DNA from: Notolepis coatsorum
Lineage: Eukaryota; Chordata; Actinopteri; Aulopiformes; Paralepididae
Length of the DNA: 64,000 nucleotides
Direction of reading: 5' to 3'
Assembly (NCBI GenBank): GCA_963971535.1
Contig: OZ020588.1
Location: 124,101,943-124,165,942, forward strand
Of this stretch, positions 30,701-45,741 are shown in pieces (the first letter of the stretch is position 1; the number at the start of each line of letters is the position of its first letter). Both the position numbers and the translations under genes were made by a program. The notes below the pieces were generated by a model, which saw only the letters and a program-made list of their open reading frames with translations, did no database searches and was not told where the DNA came from.

Positions 30701-32529
30701 TAATGTGTTATGATGCTGTTAAAGAATGCCTTAATAGTGATGCAAAAGCTTGGGACCTACTTGATAATTTCTGTTACATTCCCAGCACCTGTAACATAAA
30801 TCAAGACCATCATTAGTTACATTATTAAAGCTCTGATCACTAGGCCTAATTATAATAAAAAGATCTACTGCACTAACAATTCAAAACATTATGGAAATGT
30901 ACTAGTGCTATCAATTCATAAATAATGGATATATCTTTAAATACAAGGACAAACACTAACCAGCTAAATGTGTTTTAATGTGTTATGATGCTGTTAAAGA
31001 ATGCCTTAATAGTGATGCAAACGCTTGGGACCTACTTGATAATTTCTGTTACATTCCCAGCACCTGTAACATAAATCAAGACCATCATTAGTTACATTAT
31101 TAAAGCTCTGATCTCTAGGCCTAATTATAATAAAAAGGTCTACTGCACTAACAATTCAAAACATTATGGAAATGTACTAGTGCTATCAATTCATAAATAA
31201 TGGATATATCTTTAAATACAAGGACAAACACTAACCAGCTAAATGTGTTTTAATGTGTTATGATGCTGTTAAAGAATGCCTTAATAGTGATGCAAACGCT
31301 TGGGACCTACTTGATAATTTCTGTTACATTCCCAGCACCTGTAACATAAATCAAGACCATCATTAGTTACATTATTAAAGCTCTGATCTCTAGGCCTAAT
31401 TATAATAAAAAGGTCTACTGCACTAACAATTCAAAACATTATGGAAATGTACTAGTGCTATCAATTCATAAATAATGGATATATCTTTAAATACAAGGAC
31501 AAACACTAACCAGCTAAATGTGTTTTAATGTGTTATGATGCTGTTAAAGAATGCCTTAATAGTGATGCAAAAGCTTGGGACCTACTTGATAATTTCTCTT
31601 ACATTCCCAGCATCTGTAACATAAATCAATACCATCATTAGTTACATTATTAAAGCTCTGAGCTCTAGGCCTAATTATAATAAAAAGGTCTACTGCACTA
31701 ACAATTCAAAACATTATGGAAATGTACTAGTGCTATCAATTCATAAATAATGGATATATCTTTAAACACAAGGACAAACACTAACCAGCTAAATGTGTTT
31801 TAATGTGTTATGATGCTGTTAAAGAATGCCTTAATAGTGATGCAAAAGCTTGGGACCTACTTGATAATTTCTCTTACATTCCCAGCACCTGTAACATAAA
31901 TCAATACCATCATTAGTTCATTATTAAAGCTCTGATCTCTAGGCCTAATTATAATAAAAATGTCTACTGCACTAACAATTCAAAACATTATGGAAATGTA
32001 CTAGTGCTATCAATTCATAAATAATGGATATATCTTTAAATACAAGGACAAACACTAACCAGCTAAATGTGTTTTAATGTGTTATGATGCTGTTAAAGAA
32101 TGCCTTAATAGTGATGCAAACGCTTGGGACCTACTTGATCATTTCTGTTACATTCCCAGCACCTGTAACATAAATCAAGACCATCATTAGTTACATTATT
32201 AAAGCTCTGATCTCTAGGCCTAATTATAATAAAAAGGTCTACTGCACTAACAATTCAAAACATTATGGAAATGTACTAGTGCTATCAATTCATAAATAAT
32301 GGATATATCTTTAAATACAAGGACAAACACTAACCAGCTAAATGTGTTTTAATGTGTTATGATGCTGTTAAAGAATGCCTTAATAGTGATGGAAAAGCTT
32401 GGGACCTACTTGATAATTTCTGTTACATTCCCAGCACCTGTAACATAAATCAAGACCATCATTAGTTACATTATTAAAGCTCTGATCTCTAGCCCTAATT
32501 ATAATAAAAAGGTCTACTCCACTAACAAT

Positions 32530-32816
32530 GCAGGCTTCAATCTATGTTGTTTAGTCTATCTGTTCAGTACTGTCTCAAGATGCACAATGAGATCTTCTGA
32601 GAGAATTGTTGAATATAGAACTCAAATGTTCTAGAATGTTCTATTATGACATACTGTGACATCACAAATGTTCTAGAATGTTCTATTATGACATCATACT
32701 GTGACATCACAAATGTTCTAGAATGTTTGATTATGACATCATACTGTGACATCACAAATGTTCTAGAATGGTCTGTGACATCACAAATGTTCTAGAATGG
32801 TATATTATGACATCAT
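32530..32816 (+). repeat. Foreign block in array with 45-bp minisatellite
   Basis: Sequence 32530-32612 is the same as the array's right flank 61925-62009. It is followed by about five units of a ~45-bp repeat (caaatgttctagaatgttct...tgacatca). Satellite resumes in phase at 32817, with only about five monomer bases missing. Confidence 0.85.
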
Positions 32817-33034
32817 ACATTATGGAAATGTACTAGTGCCATCAATTCATAAATAATGGGTTTATCTTTAAATACAAGGACAAACACTAACCAGCTAAAT
32901 GTGTTTTAATGTGTTATGATGCTGTTAAAGAATGCCTTAATAGTGATGCAAAAGCTTGGGACCTACTTGATAATTTCTGTTACATTCCCAGCACCTGTAA
33001 TATAAATCAAGACCATCATTAGTTACATTATTAA

Positions 33035-33973
33035 CACTTTGAGCGCCACGCCTGGTTTTCCTTTTTACCGGCTGAATGCCACCATCGGCGCCAATGTTAA
33101 CGTTAATATCGCCTAATCTATGTTTTAAATTATGGCTATGTGTCTAATCTGCCCATCGCATTATCAAAGACTATTTTCCAGTCAGTGCTGTCAAGGCAGA
33201 TTGTTTTTTTATCGCGTCGTTTCCGTTACAGAGCATTTAGAAAAGCCCCCGTTTTGATATAAAAAACAGCTCATTCTGGAGCATTCTATGAAAATCGTCT
33301 TTTAGTGGAATATTCCACAACATTGATATTCGTCGGCCTTTTTATGAATCGTTTTCAAATAAACGCTAGATGATCAATATTATACGTGCACGCAAGCACA
33401 TTACGGCCGCGCACGGATAATCGCCTCGTTGATTTCCTCTCGGACTTTTACAGTGAAACCGAAAGAAGACATTTCACAAAACAGCCTATATCTTCATCAA
33501 ACTTACTCTGATTATCCTAACACTGATAACATAGAGTCCTTACCTGACATCAGATGGTATCCAACTGGTATATTCCAATTTCTGATCACCATTCGAAAAA
33601 ATCGATACGTGTATGGATCCAACGCGATACTGTAGAACTCCATGATCAGCGGGGATCTGAGGTTCCAGAATGAACTGTGGTAACCCCGGCTGGATCAGTG
33701 GACTGGAAAATGTGGAGTACCGGATTTTTTTCCGCATTAATTTTCATTGAGTCCATTTCAAAATCACTTATGTCATCTGGGAGACGACAGGGGGCGCTTT
33801 TTTCCACAGTGATCGCCGGCGCCGCTCGGCTATACTCGGGTAGGCTCGGGTGATGCAATAATTTTTCAGGTCGCTATAAAAAAAAATAATAATAATAATC
33901 CGAGAAATCTCGTGAGTGGCATTCAACGTCACTATTAAAAACCCGATATATCTCGTGAGTGGCACTCAAAGTG
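33035..33973. mobile_element. piggyBac-like non-autonomous element, TTAA target site
   Basis: Ends cactttgagcgccac and gtggcactcaaagtg form terminal inverted repeats. ttaa lies on both sides (33031-33034, 33974-33977) and occurs once in uninterrupted monomers. The inner right end repeats 'tctcgtgagtggca'. The TTAA duplication suits piggyBac or Kolobok; the 'ttaacacttt' start favours piggyBac. No transposase. Confidence 0.8.
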
Positions 33974-36288
33974 TTAAAGCTCTGATCTCTAGGCCTAATT
34001 ATAATAAAAATTTCTACTGCACTAACAATTCAAAACATTATGGAAATGTACTAGTGCTATCAATTCATAAATAATGGATATATCTTTAAATACAAGGACA
34101 AACACTAACCAGCTAAATGTGTTTTAATGTGTTATGATGCTGTTAAAGAATGCCTTAATAGTGATGCAAAAGCTTGGGACCTACTTGATAATTTCTGTTA
34201 CATTCCCAGCACCTGTAACATAAATCAAGACCATCATTAGTTACATTATTAAAGCTCTGATCTCTAGGCCTAATTATAATAAAAATGTCTACTGCACTAA
34301 CAATTCAAAACATTATGGAAATGTATAGTGCTATCAATTCATAAATAATGGATATATCTTTAAATACAACGACAAACACTAACCAGCTAAATGTGTTTTA
34401 ATGTGTTATGATGCTGTTAAAGAATGCCTTAATAGTGATGCAAAAGCTTGGGACCTACTTGATAATTTCTGTTACATTCCCAGCACCTGTAACATAAATC
34501 AAGACCATCATTAGTTACATTATTAAAGCTCTGATCTCTAGGCCTAATTATAATAAAAAGGTCTACTGCACTAACAATTCAAAACATTATGGAAATGTAC
34601 TAGTGCTATCAATTCATAAATAATGGATATATCTTTAAATACAACGACAAACACTAACCAGCTAAATGTGTTTTAATGTGTTATGATGCTGTTAAAGAAT
34701 GCCTTAATAGTGATGCAAAAGCTTGGGACCTACTTGATAATTTCTGTTACATTCCCAGCACCTGTAACATAAATCAAGACCATCATTAGTTACATTATTA
34801 AAGCTCTGATCTCTAGGCCTAATTATAATAAAAATGTCTACTGCACTAACAATTCAAAACATTATGGAAATGTACTAGTGCTATCAATTCATAAATAATG
34901 GATATATCTTTAAATACAAGGACAAACACTAACAGCTAAATGTGTTTTAATGTGTTATGATGCTGTTAAAGAATGCCTTAATAGTGATGCAAAAGCTTGG
35001 GACCTACTTGATCATTTCTCTTACATTCCCAGCACCTGTAACATAAATAAATACCATCATTAGTTACATTATTAAAGCTCTGATCTCTAGGCCTAATTAT
35101 AATAAAAATGTCTACTGCACTAACAATTCAAAACATTATGGAAATGTACTAGTGCTATCAATTGATAAATAATGGATATATCTTTAAATACAGGGACAAA
35201 CACTAACCAGCTAAATGTGTTTTAATGTGTTATGATGCTGTTAAAGAATGCCTTAATAGTGATGCAAAAGCTTGGGACCTACTTGATAATTTCTGTTACA
35301 TTCCCAGCACCTGTAACATAAATCAAGACCATCATTAGTTACATTATTAAAGCTCTGATCTCTAGGCCTAATTATAATAAAAATGTCTACTGCACTAACA
35401 ATTCAAAACATTATGGAAATGTATAGTGCTATCAATTCATAAATAATGGATATATCTTTAAATACAACGACAAACACTAACCAGCTAAATGTGTTTTAAT
35501 GTGTTATGATGCTGTTAAAGAATGCCTTAATAGTGATGCAAAAGCTTGGGACCTACTTGATAATTTCTGTTACATTCCCAGCACCTGTAACATAAATCAA
35601 GACCATCATTAGTTACATTATTAAAGCTCTGATCTCTAGGCCTAATTATAATAAAAAGGTCTACTGCACTAACAATTCAAAACATTATGGAAATGTACTA
35701 GTGCTATCAATTCATAAATAATGGATATATCTTTAAATACAACGACAAACACTAACCAGCTAAATGTGTTTTAATGTGTTATGATGCTGTTAAAGAATGC
35801 CTTAATAGTGATGCAAAAGCTTGGGACCTACTTGATAATTTCTGTTACATTCCCAGCACCTGTAACATAAATCAAGACCATCATTAGTTACATTATTAAA
35901 GCTCTGATCTCTAGGCCTAATTATAATAAAAATGTCTACTGCACTAACAATTCAAAACATTATGGAAATGTACTAGTGCTATCAATTCATAAATAATGGA
36001 TATATCTTTAAATACAAGGACAAACACTAACAGCTAAATGTGTTTTAATGTGTTATGATGCTGTTAAAGAATGCCTTAATAGTGATGCAAAAGCTTGGGA
36101 CCTACTTGATCATTTCTGTTACATTCCCAGCATCTGTAACATAAATCAAGACCATCATTAGTTACAATATTAAAGCTCTGATCTCTAGGCCTAATTATAA
36201 TAAAAACGGTCTACTGCACTAACAATTCAAAACATTATGGAAATGTACTAGTGCTATCAATTCATAAATAATGGATATATCTTTAAAT

Positions 36289-36995
36289 TAGAGGTGGGCA
36301 TAGATTAATTTTTTTAATCTAGATTAATCTATCTGCAATCCTGGATTTAATCTAGATTAATCTAGATTAAAATGGCCCAAAAAAAAAAAAAAAACCTGCC
36401 GAAGGCATTCAAAATATGTGTGTTCTACCCAAATAATGACCAGAAGTAAGTCCTTACTTTTTCTTTCCTCCTTATGTTTCTCAGGCCAGGTGGCCCATTA
36501 CACCATGAGCCCATCTCCCGTTTCCAAAATGCATTACAGACTGTTTGAAAAAGCTGTTTTGCTATGATAATTGGTAATGAAATATCAAAATAATGTTCAA
36601 TAAGTTGTTTTATTCAGAAGTTAACACAAATAAATAATATTACCAGTACAGTATCTAGCACTCTCAGGAGCAAAACAGAAAGAATCATTTCAAACTTGAA
36701 CTATGTGACATGGCTTGAATCAACTGCTCCAGTGGAGTTGCTCAGTGGCCAATGGTGTCAACTGTGGTTGTACTGGGCAGCTCCCAGGTGTGAATGGAAC
36801 TGTGTGAATGTGAAGCAGGGCGTTCCTGAAAAAGAGCATCTGTGCTCAGCGAACCTACCCTGGGTAAATAAAGGTAAAAAAAAAAAAATCTAAAAAAAGA
36901 AAAAAAAAAAAGAAAAAAATGCGTTAATTATATTATCGCGCGATACTAGTATAGCGTTAACGCAGCACGTTAACGCCGTTAACGGCCCAGCTCTA
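36289..36995. mobile_element. hAT non-autonomous element in satellite, copy 1
   Basis: 707 bp, ends tagaggtgggc and gcccagctcta, flanked by the 8-bp TSD ctttaaat (36281-36288, 36996-37003). Subterminal agattaatct and gttaacg repeats are typical of a fish hAT family. The interior includes 'accctgggtaaataaagg' and a poly-A stretch, a probable nested LINE tail. Confidence 0.9.
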
Positions 36996-37828
36996 CTTTA
37001 AATACAAGGACAAACACTAACCAGCTAAATGTGTTTTAATGTGTTATGATGCTGTTAAAGAATGCCTTAATAGTGATGCAAAAGCTTGGGACCTACTTGA
37101 TCATTTCTCTTACATTCCCAGCACCTGTAACATAAATAAATACCATCATTAGTTACATTATTAAAGCTCTGATCTCTAGGCCTAATTATAATAAAAATTT
37201 CTACTGCACTAACAATTCAAAACATTATGGAAATGTACTAGTGCTATCAATTGATAAATAATGGATATATCTTTAAATACAGGGACAAACACTAACCAGC
37301 TAAATGTGTTTTAATGTGTTATGATGCTGTTAAAGAATGCCTTAATAGTGATGCAAAAGCTTGGGACCTACTTGATAATTTCTGTTACATTCCCAGCACC
37401 TGTAACATAAATCAAGACCATCATTAGTTACATTATTAAAGCTCTGATCTCTAGGCCTAATTATAATAAAAATGTCTACTGCACTAACAATTCAAAACAT
37501 TATGGAAATGTACTAGTGCTATCAATTCATAAATAATGGATATATCTTTAAATACAAGGACAAACACTAACAGCTAAATGTGTTTTAATGTGTTATGATG
37601 CTGTTAAAGAATGCCTTAATAGTGATGCAAAAGCTTGGGACCTACTTGATCATTTCTGTTACATTCCCAGCATCTGTAACATAAATCAAGACCATCATTA
37701 GTTACAATATTAAAGCTCTGATCTCTAGGCCTAATTATAATAAAAACGGTCTACTGCACTAACAATTCAAAACATTATGGAAATGTACTAGTGCTATCAA
37801 TTCATAAATAATGGATATATCTTTAAAT

Positions 37829-38534
37829 TAGAGGTGGGCATAGATTAATTTTTTTAATCTAGATTAATCTATCTGCAATCCTGGATTTAATCTAGATTAA
37901 TCTAGATTAAAATGGCCCAAAAAAAAAAAAAAAACCTGCCGAAGGCATTCAAAATATGTGTGTTCTACCCAAATAATGACCAGAAGTAAGTCCTTACTTT
38001 TTCTTTCCTCCTTATGTTTCTCAGGCCAGGTGGCCCATTACACCATGAGCCCATCTCCCGTTTCCAAAATGCATTACAGACTGTTTGAAAAAGCTGTTTT
38101 GCTATGATAATTGGTAATGAAATATCAAAATAATGTTCAATAAGTTGTTTTATTCAGAAGTTAACACAAATAAATAATATTACCAGTACAGTATCTAGCA
38201 CTCTCAGGAGCAAAACAGAAAGAATCATTTCAAACTTGAACTATGTGACATGGCTTGAATCAACTGCTCCAGTGGAGTTGCTCAGTGGCCAATGGTGTCA
38301 ACTGTGGTTGTACTGGGCAGCTCCCAGGTGTGAATGGAACTGTGTGAATGTGAAGCAGGGCGTTCCTGAAAAAGAGCATCTGTGCTCAGCGAACCTACCC
38401 TGGGTAAATAAAGGTAAAAAAAAAAAAATCTAAAAAAAGAAAAAAAAAAAAAAAAAAATGCGTTAATTATATTATCGCGCGATACTAGTATAGCGTTAAC
38501 GCAGCACGTTAACGCCGTTAACGGCCCAGCTCTA
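37829..38534. mobile_element. hAT element in satellite, copy 2
   Basis: Same element, same monomer phase and same ctttaaat TSD as copy 1. Three monomers (825 bp) separate them. It differs mainly in A-tract composition. Confidence 0.9.
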
Positions 38535-39917
38535 CTTTAAATACAAGGACAAACACTAACCAGCTAAATGTGTTTTAATGTGTTATGATGCTGTTAAAGA
38601 ATGCCTTAATAGTGATGCAAAAGCTTGGGACCTACTTGATCATTTCTCTTACATTCCCAGCACCTGTAACATAAATAAATACCATCATTAGTTACATTAT
38701 TAAAGCTCTGATCTCTAGGCCTAATTATAATAAAAATTTCTACTGCACTAACAATTCAAAACATTATGGAAATGTACTAGTGCTATCAATTGATAAATAA
38801 TGGATATATCTTTAAATACAGGGACAAACACTAACCAGCTAAATGTGTTTTAATGTGTTATGATGCTGTTAAAGAATGCCTTAATAGTGATGCAAAAGCT
38901 TGGGACCTACTTGATAATTTCTGATACATTCCCAGCACCTGTAACATAAATCAAGACCATCATTAGTTACATTATTAAAGCTCTGATCTCTAGGCCTAAT
39001 TATAATAAAAAGGTCTACTGCACTAACAATTCAAAACATTATGGAAATGTACTAGTGCTATCAATTCATAAATAATGGATATATCTTTAAATACAAGGAC
39101 AAACACTAACCAGCTAAATGTGTTTTAATGTGTTATGATGCTGTTAAAGAATGCCTTAATAGTGATGCAACAGCTTGGGACCTACTTGATAATTTCTGTT
39201 ACATTCCCAGCACCTGTAACATAAATCAAGACCATCATTAGTTACATTATTAAGGCTCTGATCTCTAGGCCTAATTATAATAAAAAGGTCTACTGCACTA
39301 ACAATTCAAAACATTATGGAAATGTACTAGTGCTATCAATTCATAAATAATGGATATATCTTTAAATACAACGACAAACACTAACCAGCTAAATGTGTTT
39401 TAATGTGTTATGATGCTGTTAAAGAATGCCTTAATAGTGATGCAAAAGCTTGGGACCTACTTGATAATTTCTGTTACATTCCCAGCACCTGTAACATAAA
39501 TCAAGACCATCATTAGTTACATTATTAAAGCTCTGATCTCTAGGCCTAATTATAATAAAAATGTCTACTGCACTAACAATTCAAAACATTATGGAAATGT
39601 ACTAGTGCTATCAATTCATAAATAATGGATATATCTTTAAATACAAGGACAAACACTAACAGCTAAATGTGTTTTAATGTGTTATGATGCTGTTAAAGAA
39701 TGCCTTAATAGTGATGCAAAAGCTTGGGACCTACTTGATCATTTCTGTTACATTCCCAGCATCTGTAACATAAATCAAGACCATCATTAGTTACAATATT
39801 AAAGCTCTGATCTCTAGGCCTAATTATAATAAAAACGGTCTACTGCACTAACAATTCAAAACATTATGGAAATGTACTAGTGCTATCAATTCATAAATAA
39901 TGGATATATCTTTAAAT

Positions 39918-40622
39918 TAGAGGTGGGCATAGATTAATTTTTTTAATCTAGATTAATCTATCTGCAATCCTGGATTTAATCTAGATTAATCTAGATTAAA
40001 ATGGCCCAAAAAAAAAAAAAAAACCTGCCGAAGGCATTCAAAATATGTGTGTTCTACCCAAATAATGACCAGAAGTAAGTCCTTACTTTTTCTTTCCTCC
40101 TTATGTTTCTCAGGCCAGGTGGCCCATTACACCATGAGCCCATCTCCCGTTTCCAAAATGCATTACAGACTGTTTGAAAAAGCTGTTTTGCTATGATAAT
40201 TGGTAATGAAATATCAAAATAATGTTCAATAAGTTGTTTTATTCAGAAGTTAACACAAATAAATAATATTACCAGTACAGTATCTAGCACTCTCAGGAGC
40301 AAAACAGAAAGAATCATTTCAAACTTGAACTATGTGACATGGCTTGAATCAACTGCTCCAGTGGAGTTGCTCAGTGGCCAATGGTGTCAACTGTGGTTGT
40401 ACTGGGCAGCTCCCAGGTGTGAATGGAACTGTGTGAATGTGAAGCAGGGCGTTCCTGAAAAAGAGCATCTGTGCTCAGCGAACCTACCCTGGGTAAATAA
40501 AGGTAAAAAAAAAAAAATCTAAAAAAAAAAAAAAAAAAAAAAAAAATGCGTTAATTATATTATCGCGCGATACTAGTATAGCGTTAACGCAGCACGTTAA
40601 CGCCGTTAACGGCCCAGCTCTA
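39918..40622. mobile_element. hAT element in satellite, copy 3
   Basis: Same phase and TSD; five monomers (1375 bp) after copy 2. Confidence 0.9.
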
Positions 40623-42280
40623 CTTTAAATACAAGGACAAACACTAACCAGCTAAATGTGTTTTAATGTGTTATGATGCTGTTAAAGAATGCCTTAATAG
40701 TGATGCAAAAGCTTGGGACCTACTTGATCATTTCTCTTACATTCCCAGCACCTGTAACATAAATAAATACCATCATTAGTTACATTATTAAAGCTCTGAT
40801 CTCTAGGCCTAATTATAATAAAAATTTCTACTGCACTAACAATTCAAAACATTATGGAAATGTACTAGTGCTATCAATTGATAAATAATGGATATATCTT
40901 TAAATACAGGGACAAACACTAACCAGCTAAATGTGTTTTAATGTGTTATGATGCTGTTAAAGAATGCCTTAATAGTGATGCAAAAGCTTGGGACCTACTT
41001 GATAATTTCTGTTACATTCCCAGCACCTGTAACATAAATCAAGACCATCATTAGTTACATTATTAAAGCTCTGATCTCTAGGCCTAATTATAATAAAAAG
41101 GTCTACTGCACTAACAATTCAAAACATTATGGAAATGTACTAGTGCTATCAATTCATAAATAATGGATATATCTTTAAATACAAGGACAAACACTAACCA
41201 GCTAAATGTGTTTTAATGTGTTATGATGCTGTTAAAGAATGCCTTAATAGTGATGCAACAGCTTGGGACCTACTTGATAATTTCTGTTACATTCCCAGCA
41301 CCTGTAACATAAATCAAGACCATCATTAGTTACATTATTAAAGCTCTGATCTCTAGGCCTAATTATAATAAAAAGGTCTACTGCACTAACAATTCAAAAC
41401 ATTATGGAAATGTACTAGTGCTATCAATTCATAAATAATGGATATATCTTTAAATACAACGACAAACACTAACCAGCTAAATGTGTTTTAATGTGTTATG
41501 ATGCTGTTAAAGAATGCCTTAATAGTGATGCAAAAGCTTGGGACCTACTTGATAATTTCTGTTACATTCCCAGCACCTGTAACATAAATCAAGACCATCA
41601 TTAGTTACATTATTAAAGCTCTGATCTCTAGGCCTAATTATAATAAAAATGTCTACTGCACTAACAATTCAAAACATTATGGAAATGTACTAGTGCTATC
41701 AATTCATAAATAATGGATATATCTTTAAATACAAGGACAAACACTAACAGCTAAATGTGTTTTAATGTGTTATGATGCTGTTAAAGAATGCCTTAATAGT
41801 GATGCAAAAGCTTTGGACCTACTTGATAATTTCTGTTACATTCCCAGCACCTGTAACATAAATCAAGACCATCATTAGTTACATTATTAAAGCTCTGATA
41901 TCTAGGCCTAATTATAATAAAAAGGTCTACTGCACTAACAATTCAAAACATTATGGAAATGTACTAGTGCTATCAATTCATAAATAATGGATATATCTTT
42001 AAATACAAGGACAAACACTAACCAGCTAAATGTGTTTTAATGTGTTATGATGCTGTTAAAGAATGCCTTAATAGTGATGCAAAAGCTTGGGACCTACTTG
42101 ATCATTTCTGTTACATTCCCAGCATCTGTAACATAAATCAAGACCATCATTAGTTACAATATTAAAGCTCTGATCTCTAGGCCTAATTATAATAAAAACG
42201 GTCTACTGCACTAACAATTCAAAACATTATGGAAATGTACTAGTGCTATCAATTCATAAATAATGGATATATCTTTAAAT

Positions 42281-42984
42281 TAGAGGTGGGCATAGATTAA
42301 TTTTTTTAATCTAGATTAATCTATCTGCAATCCTGGATTTAATCTAGATTAATCTAGATTAAAATGGCCCAAAAAAAAAAAAAAAACCTGCCGAAGGCAT
42401 TCAAAATATGTGTGTTCTACCCAAATAATGACCAGAAGTAAGTCCTTACTTTTTCTTTCCTCCTTATGTTTCTCAGGCCAGGTGGCCCATTACACCATGA
42501 GCCCATCTCCCGTTTCCAAAATGCATTACAGACTGTTTGAAAAAGCTGTTTTGCTATGATAATTGGTAATGAAATATCAAAATAATGTTCAATAAGTTGT
42601 TTTATTCAGAAGTTAACACAAATAAATAATATTACCAGTACAGTATCTAGCACTCTCAGGAGCAAAACAGAAAGAATCATTTCAAACTTGAACTATGTGA
42701 CATGGCTTGAATCAACTGCTCCAGTGGAGTTGCTCAGTGGCCAATGGTGTCAACTGTGGTTGTACTGGGCAGCTCCCAGGTGTGAATGGAACTGTGTGAA
42801 TGTGAAGCAGGGCGTTCCTGAAAAAGAGCATCTGTGCTCAGCGAACCTACCCTGGGTAAATAAAGGTAAAAAAAAAAAAATCTAAAAAAAAAAAAAAAAA
42901 AAAATGAATGCGTTAATTATATTATCGCGCGATACTAGTATAGCGTTAACGCAGCACGTTAACGCCGTTAACGGCCCAGCTCTA
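42281..42984. mobile_element. hAT element in satellite, copy 4
   Basis: Same phase and TSD; six monomers (1650 bp) after copy 3. Has 'aaaatgaatgcg' in place of the earlier copies' 'aaaatgcg', a variant shared with copies 5 and 6. Confidence 0.9.
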
Positions 42985-45741
42985 CTTTAAATACAAGGAC
43001 AAACACTAACCAGCTAAATGTGTTTTAATGTGTTATGATGCTGTTAAAGAATGCCTTAATAGTGATGCAAAAGCTTGGGACCTACTTGATCATTTCTCTT
43101 ACATTCCCAGCACCTGTAACATAAATAAATACCATCATTAGTTACATTATTAAAGCTCTGATCTCTAGGCCTAATTATAATAAAAATGTCTACTGCACTA
43201 ACAATTCAAAACATTATGGAAATGTACTAGTGCTATCAATTGATAAATAATGGATATATCTTTAAATACAGGGACAAACACTAACCAGCTAAATGTGTTT
43301 TAATGTGTTATGATGCTGTTAAAGAATGCCTTAATAGTGATGCAAAAGCTTGGGACCTACTTGATAATTTCTGTTACATTCCCAGCACCTGTAACATAAA
43401 TCAAGACCATCATTAGTTACATTATTAAAGCTCTGATCTCTAGGCCTAATTATAATAAAAATGTCTACTGCACTAACAATTCAAAACATTATGGAAATGT
43501 ATAGTGCTATCAATTCATAAATAATGGATATATCTTTAAATACAAGGACAAACACTAACCAGCTAAATGTGTTTTAATGTGTTATGATGCTGTTAAAGAA
43601 TGCCTTAATAGTGATGCAAAAGCTTGGGACCTACTTGATCATTTCTCTTACATTCCCAGCACCTGTAACATAAATAAATACCATCATTAGTTACATTATT
43701 AAAGCTCTGATCTCTAGGCCTAATTATAATAAAAATGTCTACTGCACTAACAATTCAAAACATTATGGAAATGTACTAGTGCTATCAATTGATAAATAAT
43801 GGATATATCTTTAAATACAGGGACAAACACTAACCAGCTAAATGTGTTTTAATGTGTTATGATGCTGTTAAAGAATGCCTTAATAGTGATGCAAAAGCTT
43901 GGGACCTACTTGATAATTTCTGTTACATTCCCAGCACCTGTAACATAAATCAAGACCATCATTAGTTACATTATTAAAGCTCTGATCTCTAGGCCTAATT
44001 ATAATAAAAAGGTCTACTGCACTAACAATTCAAAACATTATGGAAATGTACTAGTGCTATCAATTCATAAATAATGGATATATCTTTAAATACAAGGACA
44101 AACACTAACCAGCTAAATGTGTTTTAATGTGTTATGATGCTGTTAAAGAATGCCTTAATAGTGATGCAACAGCTTGGGACCTACTTGATCATTTCTGTTA
44201 CATTCCCAGCATCTGTAATATAAATCAAGACCATCATTAGTTACATTATTAAAGCTCTGATCTCTAGGCCTAATTATAATAAAAAGGTCTACTGCACTAA
44301 CAATTCAAAACATTATGGAAATGTACTAGTGCTATCAATTCATAAATAATGGATATATCTTTAAATACAAGGACAAACACTAACCAGCTAAATGTGTTTT
44401 AATGTGTTATGATGCTGTTAAAGAATGCCTTAATAGTGATGCAAACGCTTGGGACCTACTTGATCATTTATGTTACATTCCCAGCACCTGTAACATAAAT
44501 CAAGACCATCATTAGTTACATTATTAAAGCTCTGATCTCTAGGCCTAATTATAATAAAAATGTCTACTGCACTAACAATTCAAAACATTATGGAAATGTA
44601 TAGTGCTATCAATTCATAAATAATGGATATATCTTTAAATACAAGGACAAACACTAACCAGCTAAATGTGTTTTAATGTGTTATGATGCTGTTAAAGAAT
44701 GCCTTAATAGTGATGCAAAAGCTTGGGACCTACTTGATCATTTCTCTTACATTCCCAGCACCTGTAACATAAATAAATACCATCATTAGTTACATTATTA
44801 AAGCTCTGATCTCTAGGCCTAATTATAATAAAAATGTCTACTGCACTAACAATTCAAAACATTATGGAAATGTACTAGTGCTATCAATTGATAAATAATG
44901 GATATATCTTTAAATACAGGGACAAACACTAACCAGCTAAATGTGTTTTAATGTGTTATGATGCTGTTAAAGAATGCCTTAATAGTGATGCAAAAGCTTG
45001 GGACCTACTTGATAATTTCTGTTACATTCCCAGCACCTGTAACATAAATCAAGACCATCATTAGTTACATTATTAAAGCTCTGATCTCTAGGCCTAATTA
45101 TAATAAAAAGGTCTACTGCACTAACAATTCAAAACATTATGGAAATGTACTAGTGCTATCAATTCATAAATAATGGATATATCTTTAAATACAAGGACAA
45201 ACACTAACCAGCTAAATGTGTTTTAATGTGTTATGATGCTGTTAAAGAATGCCTTAATAGTGATGGAAAAGCTTGGGACCTACTTGATAATTTCTGTTAC
45301 ATTCCCAGCACCTGTAACATAAATCAAGACCATCATTAGTTACATTATTAAAGCTCTGATCTCTAGCCCTAATTATAATAAAAAGGTCTACTGCACTAAC
45401 AATTCAAAACATTATGGAAATGTACTAGTGCTATCAATTCATAAATAATGGATATATCTTTAAATACAAGGACAAACACTAACCAGCTAAATGTGTTTTA
45501 ATGTGTTATGATGCTGTTAAAGAATGCCTTAATAGTGATGCAAAAGCTTGGGACCTACTTGATCATTTCTGTTACATTCCCAGCATCTGTAACATAAATC
45601 AAGACCATCATTAGTTACAATATTAAAGCTCTGATCTCTAGGCCTAATTATAATAAAAACGGTCTACTGCACTAACAATTCAAAACATTATGGAAATGTA
45701 CTAGTGCTATCAATTCATAAATAATGGATATATCTTTAAAT

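Noticed and set aside
33429-33965. Several 60-70-codon frames in the TTAA element (and again at 57481-58020)
   Set aside because: They are short, overlapping on both strands, lack transposase motifs and partly start at non-ATG codons.
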